A stretch of 28,674 nucleotides of DNA from DYTH01 sp964552725. Lineage in GTDB: Bacteria > Desulfobacterota > Syntrophia > Syntrophales > UBA5619. Below are positions 1 to 7,622 of this stretch, in pieces (position 1 is the first letter of the stretch; each line of letters begins with the position of its first letter). The notes under the pieces were generated by a model. The model searched no databases. It had not been told where the DNA came from and saw only the letters and a program-made list of their open reading frames with translations. The position numbers and the translations under genes are program-made. The stretch lies in assembly GCA_964552725.1 (NCBI GenBank), contig CAZKHU010000029.1:1-28674 (forward strand), given 5' to 3'.

Positions 1-116
1 TGCAAAACCATTTGTCATTCCCGAATGTCTCTATCGGGAATATGGTTTTTCAAGCCGTTAGAACCAGATTCCCGCTCAGAATCGTTGCGGGAATGACAAG
101 AATGGGGAGTTTTGCA
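1..116. repeat. 116-bp palindromic (MITE/REP-like) repeat
   Basis: The ends are perfect inverted repeats: TGCAAAAC at 1-8 and GTTTTGCA at 109-116. A second perfect 12-bp pair lies inside, TTGTCATTCCCG (12-23) with CGGGAATGACAA (88-99). No coding sequence is present. Elements carrying GTCATTCCCG/CGGGAATGAC arms are common dispersed intergenic repeats in deltaproteobacterial and other proteobacterial genomes. The left edge coincides with the window edge, so the element could extend further. Confidence 0.7.
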
Positions 117-219
117 ATTACCTCAATTATTATAGATTAACCAAAATTTCATAAGACAGTCACCAAATTGTAATATTGATACTATATGACTAAGCCGCAA
201 ATACATAAAGGAGATATCT

Positions 220-2070
220 ATGATGTTCAATGCACAGATGGCACATAATAATCAGCCGATGGTGGTCCTATCCTCTCGACAAGAGGCAAGCAGTAAAAGG
301 ATTTTAACTGAATTGATCGAAACGCAGCAGATACTTCCCCATTTTCAACCGGTAATCGATCTGATGACTACCTCGGTGCTGGGATTTGAGATCCTCTCCC
401 GGGGCGCTCCTCCCTTGGCAATGCCAAAACAGATGTTTGCGGAAGCCAAACGCTTAGGAATGACCTGGGAGCTGGAAACAGCGTGCCGCAGCGCCGCCTT
501 ACGGAAGATTTCATCACTGCCCGAAACATTTCAATCAGCTATGTTTTTTATCAACGTGAGCCCCGATATTTTCAGTGATCCGCGTTTCGTGGAACGATTC
601 ACACAAACGCTGCTCAAAGAATTCGGGATCGATCAAAATCGGATTGTCATTGAAATTACGGAAGAGAAGTCCTTTGCCGATTTTATGCAATTTGAAAAAT
701 TGGTCGCCCATTATGCCAATCAAGGGTTCAAAATCGCCCTCGATGATTTCGGATCGGGCTATTCCGGCCTGATTACCCTGATCGCGTCCACGCCCCATTA
801 CTTGAAGCTCGATTTAGCCCTGGTGCGGGATATCCACAAGCATGACTACAAGCAGAAACTGGTCAAGGCCCTTATCGCCTTTGCCTCCAGCGTGAATGCC
901 AGGGTGATTGCCGAAGGCGTGGAAACCGTCGAGGAGCTGGAAGTGTTAATCCGCTACGGCGTCCGGTATGCTCAGGGCTTTCTCCTCGGTATGCCCGCAA
1001 GCGAGCCCTATGCCCTGCCAGATGCATGGAAAAGCACCATAACAAACCTGGTCGCTAAATACGACTTAGCAAAGGTTGATATTGATGAACAGATTGGTTC
1101 CCTGGTCATCCTCCCGATGACGATCGCCAAAGGAACGATGACCTGTCAGGTACTGGAGCAAATTTTCAAAAAGGCGACCCATCTGGATCACGTGGTAATC
1201 ATAGACGGAGAGGACATAGCGGGCATGATTACCCGTCAATCGTTCTATGCCAGGACCGGGGGGGCCTTTGGATACGAGCTTTTTCACAAAAAACCGATTG
1301 AATTTATCTGCAAACAGCGTCCGTTAATATTGGAAGAGAAAATGACCGTGACGACTATAGCGAATCTGGCCATGGACCGCTTGCCGGAAGATCTGTACGA
1401 TCCGGTAATTATCCTTGACGCTCAGGGCAAGTTTTTGGGAACCGTGACGATGAAACAAGTCCTGACCAAGGCCGTGGAACTGGAGGTGCGCGCCGCGATG
1501 GGTGTTAATCCCCTGACCAACCTGCCGGGCAACAACATCATTCACCGCTGGATTCATGAGGTTTTGACGTGGCCGGAGTATTCCGTTGTCTATGCCGATC
1601 TGGATCAATTCAAGGGTTTCAATGATGTCTACGGATTTCTCATGGGCGATGAGATGCTGATGTTGACGTCGCGCGTGCTTACGGAATGGTGCGATCGCCT
1701 GCCGGAAGGCAGCCGTCTGGGACATATCGGCGGCGATGATTTTGTGATTGTCAGCCGCGGTTTAATCCCGGAAGAAGTCATGGAGGCGTTGTGCCGCATG
1801 TTTGATCATGCCAAGCTCGATCTGTTCAAACACTCGGACATCGAACGAGGGTACATTGAGGCCAATGATCGTCATGGTACGATGATAAGAATGCCGCTCG
1901 TGACCTTGAGTCTGGCCATCATCGACAGCGGCAGCATATGGGCCGCTCCTCATCCGGCCCTCTTTTCCGAATGTGCCGCCTCGTTGAAAAAAAAGGTAAA
2001 GCAATTAACGTGCTTGACTGGCAAGAGCGGCTTCGCCTATGAGCAGCGCAAGTCTGTAACAAATATTTAA
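220..2070 (+). CDS. EAL-CBS-CBS-GGDEF cyclic-di-GMP turnover protein
   Basis: This is a 616-aa soluble protein with no signal peptide or membrane segment. An EAL phosphodiesterase domain (about residues 33-270) shows GFEILSRG for the EAL motif, NVSPDIF, EITEE, DDFGSGYSG, LKLDL, AEGVET and AQGFLLG, so the metal-binding and catalytic set for c-di-GMP hydrolysis looks complete. A tandem CBS region (about 295-425) could bind an adenine nucleotide. A GGDEF domain (about 440-590) carries GGDDF at 504-508, with Asp in place of the usual Glu at the fourth position, so diguanylate cyclase activity is doubtful and the domain may be regulatory. The start is ATG ATG with AAAGGAGA at 207-214. It lies directly upstream of the phosphate operon, whose Pho box begins inside its last codons. 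The physiological target is unknown. Confidence 0.9.
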   Translation: MMFNAQMAHNNQPMVVLSSRQEASSKRILTELIETQQILPHFQPVIDLMTTSVLGFEILSRGAPPLAMPKQMFAEAKRLGMTWELETACRSAALRKISSLPETFQSAMFFINVSPDIFSDPRFVERFTQTLLKEFGIDQNRIVIEITEEKSFADFMQFEKLVAHYANQGFKIALDDFGSGYSGLITLIASTPHYLKLDLALVRDIHKHDYKQKLVKALIAFASSVNARVIAEGVETVEELEVLIRYGVRYAQGFLLGMPASEPYALPDAWKSTITNLVAKYDLAKVDIDEQIGSLVILPMTIAKGTMTCQVLEQIFKKATHLDHVVIIDGEDIAGMITRQSFYARTGGAFGYELFHKKPIEFICKQRPLILEEKMTVTTIANLAMDRLPEDLYDPVIILDAQGKFLGTVTMKQVLTKAVELEVRAAMGVNPLTNLPGNNIIHRWIHEVLTWPEYSVVYADLDQFKGFNDVYGFLMGDEMLMLTSRVLTEWCDRLPEGSRLGHIGGDDFVIVSRGLIPEEVMEALCRMFDHAKLDLFKHSDIERGYIEANDRHGTMIRMPLVTLSLAIIDSGSIWAAPHPALFSECAASLKKKVKQLTCLTGKSGFAYEQRKSVTNI

Positions 2071-2109
2071 CCGGTCTGTAATACTACAGCAACAATTAAC
2101 CTCTATAAA
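2054..2109 (+). promoter_or_regulatory. Pho box (four heptamers, 11-bp period) and -10 of the pst operon
   Basis: Heptamers resembling the PhoB half-site CTGTCAT occur every 11 bp: CTGTAAC (2054-2060), ATTTAAC (2065-2071), CTGTAAT (2076-2082) and CAGCAAC (2087-2093). Ten bases later comes TATAAA (2104-2109), matching the spacing of E. coli Pho promoters, where the box replaces the -35. The first unit lies inside the 3' end of the upstream EAL gene. This implies induction of pstSCAB-phoU by phosphate starvation through a PhoB-like regulator, which is not encoded in the window. Confidence 0.65.
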
Positions 2110-2176
2110 GACAGCTGTTAACATTACCGGAAATTAATGAAGCGTGTTTTCACCACAGAAAAGGTATCAACAAAAG

Positions 2177-2224
2177 AAAGAAGGAGGAACAATGAAAAAG
2201 AAAGAAGGAGGAACAATGAAAAAG
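2177..2224 (+). repeat. Tandem 24-bp duplication of RBS plus start codon of pstS
   Basis: A 24-bp unit containing AAGGAGGAACAATG is perfectly repeated at 2177-2200 and 2201-2224. Each copy has its own Shine-Dalgarno and ATG (2192 and 2216), and because 24 is a multiple of three both starts are in the pstS frame. The two products differ by eight N-terminal residues, MKKKEGGT. Confidence 0.95.
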
Positions 2225-3226
2225 ATTTTCCAAACGGCAGTGTTTCTGACATTATTATTGTCATTTACACAGGTATGGGCGGCCGATACGCTGAACGGCG
2301 CCGGCGCCTCGTTTCCTTTCCCCATTTACTCGGCCTGGGCCTTTGATTATAACAAAGCGACCGGCGTGCAGCTTAACTACCAGTCCATCGGCTCGGGCGG
2401 CGGCATCAGGCAAATTACGGAGAGGACGGTGGATTTTGGCGCCAGCGATGCACCCCTGAAACCGGAACAGTTAGCCAAGGACAAGCTACTGCAATTCCCC
2501 GCCGTCATCGGCGGCGTGGTGCCGGTGATTAACGTCGCCGGGGTAAAAGCAGGCAATATCCGCTTTGATTCCGACACGCTGGCCAAGATATTCCTGGGAG
2601 AAATCAAATACTGGGACGACAACAAGATCAAGTCCTTGAATCCCCAACTTAAGCTGTCTCATAATGAGATTACGGTTGTCCATAGATCCGATGGTTCGGG
2701 AACGACAGCCGTCTTTACCGAATACCTGAGCGGCGTCTCTCCGGACTGGAAAAAGAAAGTCGGCGCCGGCACGGCAGTTCAGTGGCCGGTCGGAATTGGA
2801 GGGAAAGGCAATGAAGGTGTGGCGCAATATACGCAATCAACGCCGAACTCCATCGGTTATGTCGAGTTTGCCTATGCCGAACAGAACAAGATGACCTACG
2901 CCCTGCTGAAAAATAGCGCCGGCACCTTTGTCGTACCGAGTTTCGAGGCCTTCGAGGATGCTGCCGATACGGGCACTTTTGACGCGAAGAATCATTTCTA
3001 CCTCTGGCTCGTGAATGCCCCGGGTAAAAATTCCTGGCCCATCGCCGCCGCAACCTTTATCCTCCTGGCACGGGAAAAACCGGATTCCAACAAAAAGGTA
3101 ATCAAATTCTACGACTGGTCCTTCAAGAACGGCGACAGCAAGGCTAAAGAACTAATTTATGTCCCCTTACCGAAATCCTTAAAGGATAAAATCAGGGCCT
3201 ACTGGAAGGCAAACGGCCTGCAATAG
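2216..3226 (+). CDS. pstS: PstS, periplasmic phosphate-binding protein
   Basis: This is the high-affinity phosphate receptor of the PstSCAB ABC importer, acting in the periplasm. From ATG 2216 it is 336 aa, with a clear Sec signal peptide (basic MKK, hydrophobic stretch, cleavage after VWA about residue 23), then mature ADTLNGAGASFPFPIYSAW, the usual PstS opening. Phosphate-binding loops typical of the family are present: GSGGGIRQI, FGASDAPL and RSDGSGTTAVFTEYL. I chose 2216 because the signal peptide begins there. The duplicated upstream start at 2192 has an equally good RBS and would add eight residues. It is the first gene of the Pho operon and is followed by a hairpin before pstC, which probably keeps its mRNA level above that of the transporter genes. 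Confidence 0.93.
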   Translation: MKKIFQTAVFLTLLLSFTQVWAADTLNGAGASFPFPIYSAWAFDYNKATGVQLNYQSIGSGGGIRQITERTVDFGASDAPLKPEQLAKDKLLQFPAVIGGVVPVINVAGVKAGNIRFDSDTLAKIFLGEIKYWDDNKIKSLNPQLKLSHNEITVVHRSDGSGTTAVFTEYLSGVSPDWKKKVGAGTAVQWPVGIGGKGNEGVAQYTQSTPNSIGYVEFAYAEQNKMTYALLKNSAGTFVVPSFEAFEDAADTGTFDAKNHFYLWLVNAPGKNSWPIAAATFILLAREKPDSNKKVIKFYDWSFKNGDSKAKELIYVPLPKSLKDKIRAYWKANGLQ

Positions 3227-3240
3227 GAGGGCAAGTATAT

Positions 3241-3294
3241 GACAGCAAGGCAAGCGATGTAATATTTATTCTATCATCCGCCTTGCTGTCTTTT
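3241..3294 (+). terminator. Hairpin between pstS and pstC (attenuator/terminator)
   Basis: GACAGCAAGGC (3241-3251) pairs perfectly with GCCTTGCTGTC (3280-3290) over 11 bp and is followed by TTTT (3291-3294). A T-run after a strong stem fits an intrinsic terminator, probably leaky, allowing high pstS and lower pstCAB expression; it could equally stabilise the pstS 3' end. Confidence 0.7.
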
Positions 3295-3331
3295 GTCAAT
3301 GTTTCAATGAATAACAAAGGGAACAATGTGA

Positions 3332-4273
3332 ATGGCCGTAACGTTTAAAAAAAATCCCGGGGATATCATCTTCTCTTTCATTACCGCCATTGCCTCTTGT
3401 ATGGTTGTCTTCTTTATCATTGGCATTCTTTTTGTCCTTATTAAAGAATCTTCCCTGGCCAGAGAAAAGTTCGGCATTGTACAATTTCTTACCATAACAG
3501 AATGGAACCCGGTGACAGAAAACTTCGGCGCATTGACAACCATTTACGGAACCTTTGTGACGACGGTTCTGTCGCTTGTCATGGCCATACCGGTGGCCCT
3601 GGGCATCGCCATATTTGTCACGGAAATAGCGCCGAACTTTCTGAAGGGTCCTATCGGCATTGCCATCGAACTATTAGCAGCAATTCCGAGCATCATATAC
3701 GGCATGTGGGGATTGTTTACCCTTTCTCCACTCATGAGAAATTACATTGAGCCATTCCTGCAAAAAGTTACCGCCGGCATCCCTCTGGTAAACGTCCTCT
3801 TCCAAGGTACGCCGATGGGCGTTGATATCTTGACCGCCAGCATTATCCTCAGCATTATGATCATACCCTTTACGTCCAGTATCGCGAGAGACTCTTTTAA
3901 TCTTACTCCTGCGCTGGTTAAGGAATCAGCCTACGCGCTGGGGGCTACCAAGTGGGAGGTCGTGAAAAATGTCGTCATTCCCTATTCGAAGCTGGGTGTT
4001 TTCGGCGGCATCCTTTTCTCTATGGGGCGCGCTATCGGCGAGACGATGGCGGTCGCCTTCGTGCTGGGCAATAACCACAAGATATTCACATCCTTCTTCG
4101 ATAGCGCCGCGACCATAACCGTGACCCTGGCCAACGAGTTTACCGAGGCAGACAAAGATATTTACCTTTCCTCGCTTTTCTATCTGGCCCTCGTGCTCTT
4201 TACGATGAGTTTCATTTTCCTGGCCATCGCCAAATTCTTTCTCCTGAAGGCTGAGAGGCGGTATTCCCGGTGA
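3332..4273 (+). CDS. pstC: PstC, phosphate ABC transporter permease
   Basis: This is one of two inner-membrane permeases of the phosphate importer, 313 aa. A first membrane helix lies at about residues 14-36, followed by a periplasmic segment and at least five more helices. The cytoplasmic EAA loop that contacts the ATPase is visible as AYALGATKWEVVKNVVIPYSKLGVFGGILFSMGRAIGETMAV; the ALGAT and GRAIGET signatures are typical of PstC. ATG 3332 is preceded by AAAGGGAAC. It overlaps pstA by four bases (GTGA), so translation is probably coupled. Length is normal for the family. Confidence 0.93.
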   Translation: MAVTFKKNPGDIIFSFITAIASCMVVFFIIGILFVLIKESSLAREKFGIVQFLTITEWNPVTENFGALTTIYGTFVTTVLSLVMAIPVALGIAIFVTEIAPNFLKGPIGIAIELLAAIPSIIYGMWGLFTLSPLMRNYIEPFLQKVTAGIPLVNVLFQGTPMGVDILTASIILSIMIIPFTSSIARDSFNLTPALVKESAYALGATKWEVVKNVVIPYSKLGVFGGILFSMGRAIGETMAVAFVLGNNHKIFTSFFDSAATITVTLANEFTEADKDIYLSSLFYLALVLFTMSFIFLAIAKFFLLKAERRYSR

Positions 4274-5109
4274 AGAGGGAACAGGTAAGAAAATTTCAAA
4301 GTTTTATCGCCCTATCTATCAGCACTTTTTCCGCCTTTTTGGGATTATTCTGGCTCGTTTTTATCCTGGGAGACGTGTTGGTGCACGGAATTGCAGCCCT
4401 GAATCTCTCCCTCTTTGTCAACGATCCAGCCCCGGTCGGCGTTGCCGGCGGAGGCCTCAGGAACGCCTTTGTCGGCCAATTACTGATAACTTTTTTTGCC
4501 ACCTTGATTGGAGTGCCTATCGGTGTGCTCGGGGGGACTTTTTTGGCTGAGTATGCGCGAGGCAGAACGATCGCCAGAATAATCAGCATCCTCTCCGATA
4601 TCATGGTCAGTGTTCCGTCCATCGTCATCGGGACATTCATCTATGCCATTCTCGTCAGACCTTTGCACCACTTCAGCGGCTGGGCCGGATCGTGCGCCCT
4701 GGCCATCATCATGATTCCCGTTGTTCTCAGAACCACGGAAGATATGTTGTCCCTTGTACCATGGGAACTGAGAGAGGCGGCCTTTGCCCTGGGAGCGCCC
4801 TATTATAAGGTGATCATCCAGGTGGTTTACCGCGGAGCCGCCACGGGTATCCTCACGGGCATCCTGCTTTCCATTGCCAGGGTAGCAGGGGAGACGGCGC
4901 CGCTCCTGTTCACATCGTTTAACAACTCTTACTTCTCTTTAGACATGAACCACCCCATTTCTTCTCTGACGGCCACCATCTTTCAATATGCCATGGGTCC
5001 CTATGCCGTCTGGCATACTCAAGCCTGGGCCGCATCATTATTTATTACGGTTTTTATCCTTGTTCTTACCATATTGGGAAGACTTATCATCAAGTGGAGA
5101 TACAAATAG
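4270..5109 (+). CDS. pstA: PstA, phosphate ABC transporter permease
   Basis: This is the second inner-membrane permease of the Pst importer, 279 aa with about six membrane helices. The first lies at about residues 14-36. The EAA loop reads LREAAFALGAPYYKVIIQVVYRGAATGILTGILLSIARVAGETAPLLFT, with the conserved GETAPL ending of PstA. Its GTG start (4270-4272) overlaps the stop of pstC. Its stop codon overlaps the likely GTG start of pstB. Length and order match standard pst operons. Confidence 0.92.
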   Translation: MKREQVRKFQSFIALSISTFSAFLGLFWLVFILGDVLVHGIAALNLSLFVNDPAPVGVAGGGLRNAFVGQLLITFFATLIGVPIGVLGGTFLAEYARGRTIARIISILSDIMVSVPSIVIGTFIYAILVRPLHHFSGWAGSCALAIIMIPVVLRTTEDMLSLVPWELREAAFALGAPYYKVIIQVVYRGAATGILTGILLSIARVAGETAPLLFTSFNNSYFSLDMNHPISSLTATIFQYAMGPYAVWHTQAWAASLFITVFILVLTILGRLIIKWRYK

Positions 5110-5870
5110 TGGCTGAAACGATTGAGATAGAAGCGAAAGACCTGTCTTTTTGTTACTCCGGCGGCGTGCAAGTCCTGAAGAAAATCAATCTGCCGGTGTA
5201 TAAGAATGCAGTAACCGCTTTAATTGGTCCTTCTGGTTGCGGCAAAACGACCCTTTTGCGCTGTTTTAACAGGATGCATGACCTCTATCCGAAACACCGG
5301 TATGAAGGGGAAATACTCTTGAGGAACGAGAACATTCTCAAGGATACGATTGATATCATTAATCTTAGAAGCCGTATCGGCATGGTTTTCCAAAAACCGA
5401 CTCCCTTCCCCATGAGCATCTTTGACAATATCACCTATGGACTTAAGTTAAAGGGCATTAAAAAGGCCGAGCACCCCGAACGGGTGGAAAATGCACTTAA
5501 GGATGCGCATTTATGGGCAGAGGTAAAGGATAAGCTTCATGACAGCGCCTATGAACTGTCCGGCGGTCAGCAGCAGCGACTTGTTATTGCCAGGGCGCTG
5601 GCTGTCAATCCCGATGTCCTGCTCTTTGACGAACCGACATCGGCCCTTGATCCGCTTTCCACCGCCAAAATTGAAGAACTGATGGAAACACTGAAAAAAG
5701 AGATAACGATCATCATCGTCACGCATAATATGCAGCAGGCGGCTAGGATGTCCGACTGGACCGGTTTTGTGATGCTTGGGGAATTGATCGAGTTTGATAC
5801 AACGGACAAGATATTTACCGCACCAGCGGTGAAGCTCACTGAAGACTATATAACCGGGAGGTTTGGCTGA
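5109..5870 (+). CDS. pstB: PstB, phosphate ABC transporter ATPase
   Basis: This is the cytoplasmic ATPase that powers phosphate import, 253 aa from GTG 5109. It has Walker A GPSGCGKTT, a Q-loop in VFQKPTPFPMSIFDNI, signature LSGGQQQR, Walker B LLFDEPTSALD and switch His in IIVTHNM. PTPFPMSI and the LRCFNRMHDLYP region are characteristic of PstB. I prefer GTG 5109 because GGAGA (5096-5100) precedes it at good spacing and the start overlaps the pstA stop (TAGTG). A GTG at 5094 would add five residues but has no visible RBS. It ends in TGATG shared with phoU. Confidence 0.93.
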   Translation: MAETIEIEAKDLSFCYSGGVQVLKKINLPVYKNAVTALIGPSGCGKTTLLRCFNRMHDLYPKHRYEGEILLRNENILKDTIDIINLRSRIGMVFQKPTPFPMSIFDNITYGLKLKGIKKAEHPERVENALKDAHLWAEVKDKLHDSAYELSGGQQQRLVIARALAVNPDVLLFDEPTSALDPLSTAKIEELMETLKKEITIIIVTHNMQQAARMSDWTGFVMLGELIEFDTTDKIFTAPAVKLTEDYITGRFG

Positions 5871-6541
5871 TGACCATTTTTGACGAAGAACTGCAGCATC
5901 TGAATGAGAAGATTCTCAAGATGGGATGCCTGGTAGCGGAGGCCATCAGGAATGCCGTCCATGCGCTCAAGGACAGAAACAGTGCCTTGGCACGGAAGGT
6001 AATCGACGACGAACCATTGGTCGATGCTCTTGATGTGGAAATAGATGAGGCGTGTATTCGGCTAATCGCCTTGCGCCAACCCAAGGCCATCGATCTCAGG
6101 TTTATCACAACAGCCATGAAGGTAACGTCCGAACTGGAACGAATGGGTGATCTGGCGGTTAATATCGCCAATAGGTCCACCGAGCTCAATGAAGAACCGG
6201 AGCTTAAACCTTATATTGACATCCCGAAAATGAGCGATCTAGCCCGAGGCATGACGCGGGACGTACTCAATGCGTTTGTAAGCAGAGACGCGCAATTGGC
6301 AGCCGCTGTGATCGCCGGGGATGACGAAATCGACGATCTCAAGGTTGAAGTTCTCAGGGAACTTTCCTTATTAACGGCCCAGGACCAAAGCATGGTAAAC
6401 CGGGCGATGAAGATCAGCTTTGTAGCTCATTATCTGGAGCGCATCGCCGACCACGCGACCAATATCGCCGAAATGTTAATATACCTCGTTCAAGGAAGGA
6501 TCGTCAAACATGCGGACCTTACGCCGGAGCATAAAGAGTGA
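5870..6541 (+). CDS. phoU: PhoU, phosphate transport/PhoR signalling regulator
   Basis: This is a 223-aa all-helical cytoplasmic protein with the two-fold PhoU repeat. Each half contains a metal-site-like motif: ALRQPKAIDLRFITTAMKVTSELERMGDLAVNIA in the first, and SMVNRAMKISFVAHYLERIADHATNIAEMLIYLVQG in the second. In characterised bacteria PhoU links the Pst transporter to the PhoR kinase and represses the Pho regulon when phosphate is sufficient. The start overlaps the pstB stop by one base. No PhoR or PhoB gene follows here. Confidence 0.93.
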   Translation: MTIFDEELQHLNEKILKMGCLVAEAIRNAVHALKDRNSALARKVIDDEPLVDALDVEIDEACIRLIALRQPKAIDLRFITTAMKVTSELERMGDLAVNIANRSTELNEEPELKPYIDIPKMSDLARGMTRDVLNAFVSRDAQLAAAVIAGDDEIDDLKVEVLRELSLLTAQDQSMVNRAMKISFVAHYLERIADHATNIAEMLIYLVQGRIVKHADLTPEHKE

Positions 6542-6576
6542 CTTAAAGCAATATAGCTGAGGAAGGAGAGTGTTCT

Positions 6577-7017
6577 ATGACAACCAGAAAGAAAATCAAG
6601 GTGCTCTTTGTCTGCGTACATAACAGCGCCCGCAGCCAGATGGCGGAGGCCTTTCTGAATCAACTGGCCGGCGATCGCATTGAGGCTCAAAGCGCCGGTT
6701 TGGAGCCGGGTGTGTTGAACCCGCTGGCGATAGAAGTCATGCGCGAGTCAGGCCTCGATATCTCCGCCAAGAAGACGAAAGGCGTTTTCGATTTCTATAA
6801 GCGAGGGGCCATTTTTAACTATGTCATCACAGTGTGCGATGAGGCCAGTGCTGAACGCTGTCCGATTTTCCCCGGCATCACAAAGCGGCTTCACTGGAGC
6901 TTTGCCGATCCCGCCGCGCTGCCGGACAGTCGAGAGGAAAAACTCGAGGCAGCCCGCCGCATCAGAGATGAAATCCGCCAAGCCGTGCTGACCTTCGTCA
7001 ATAAAACAGCGGTATGA
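6577..7017 (+). CDS. arsC: ArsC-type arsenate reductase / LMW phosphatase family protein in the pst operon
   Basis: The 146-aa protein has the low-molecular-weight phosphatase P-loop CVHNSARS (Cys13, Arg19). Two further cysteines, Cys87 and Cys95, lie in VITVCDEASAERCPIFPG; the triad corresponds to the catalytic and shuttle cysteines of thioredoxin-coupled ArsC. The DP loop is FADPAAL. It should reduce arsenate to arsenite in the cytosol. AAGGAGAG lies six bases before the ATG, and the end overlaps psiE by four bases. Placement in the phosphate operon suggests it deals with arsenate entering through Pst, since arsenate mimics phosphate. A protein-tyrosine phosphatase role is less likely given the three cysteines. 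Confidence 0.85.
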   Translation: MTTRKKIKVLFVCVHNSARSQMAEAFLNQLAGDRIEAQSAGLEPGVLNPLAIEVMRESGLDISAKKTKGVFDFYKRGAIFNYVITVCDEASAERCPIFPGITKRLHWSFADPAALPDSREEKLEAARRIRDEIRQAVLTFVNKTAV

Positions 7018-7421
7018 AGCATTTCAGAAAAGTTGTCGACATTGTCATCAAGCTGATGATCCCCCTCGTAATCCTTGCCCTCATGATGGGCATTGCGCGC
7101 ATCATCCTTGACCTCCGGTTGGTGTATAGCAGCCTTACGATCGCGGCAGGATTTGACCTGATGGTCACCAATATCCTGTCCATGTTCGTGGTCATCGAAT
7201 TGCTGCGGAGTATCATCGAGTACTTTGAAGTCCACCGCCTCAAGATAACGTTTATTATTGATGCCGCCATTGTTTTTGTCCTGCGGGAGATTATGATCGG
7301 ATTGTACAAACACTCGCTGGAATATAGGGAAATCATTGCCCTGGCCGTGCTCATTTTGATTATCGGGAGCATACGAACTTTGGCAATCATATTTTCGCCG
7401 GAGAAGGCGAAGGAAGTATGA
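7014..7421 (+). CDS. psiE: PsiE-family phosphate-starvation-inducible membrane protein
   Basis: A 135-aa inner-membrane protein with four hydrophobic helices (about residues 12-30, 42-62, 78-97 and 105-128). The segments LSMFVVIELLRSIIEYFEVHRLKITFIIDAAIVFVLREIMIGLY are typical of the PsiE family. PsiE is induced by phosphate starvation in E. coli and its molecular role is unknown. The ATG overlaps the arsenate reductase stop (ATGA), so it is co-translated with the Pho operon. Confidence 0.8.
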   Translation: MKHFRKVVDIVIKLMIPLVILALMMGIARIILDLRLVYSSLTIAAGFDLMVTNILSMFVVIELLRSIIEYFEVHRLKITFIIDAAIVFVLREIMIGLYKHSLEYREIIALAVLILIIGSIRTLAIIFSPEKAKEV

Positions 7422-7433
7422 GGTTTATTAGAT

Positions 7434-7526
7434 ATGGAAAAAAAAATTTTGGAAAGAATAGAAGAAATAGTTATCACCGTAGCCCTGGTTATCGGAGTCT
7501 GTTTTATGGTTCTCCATTGGCGGTGA
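7434..7526 (+). CDS. Possible 30-aa single-pass membrane peptide after psiE
   Basis: An ATG at 7434 opens 30 codons, beginning MEKKILERIEEIVITVALVIG and ending in LHWR. A charged amphipathic start is followed by one hydrophobic helix (about residues 12-26) and a basic end, the usual pattern of small bacterial membrane proteins. It begins 12 bases after psiE, with a weak GAGGT upstream. No family is recognised. It could be chance; conservation in relatives would decide. Confidence 0.35.
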   Translation: MEKKILERIEEIVITVALVIGVCFMVLHWR

Positions 7527-7622
7527 AAATAATTTAAAAAAGTGATATGCTGCTCCCGCGCCTTTGTGGTCAAAAGGCGATGTTTGCAGCAAAAAATAAC
7601 TGAGGAATTGGTATTGCCGCAG

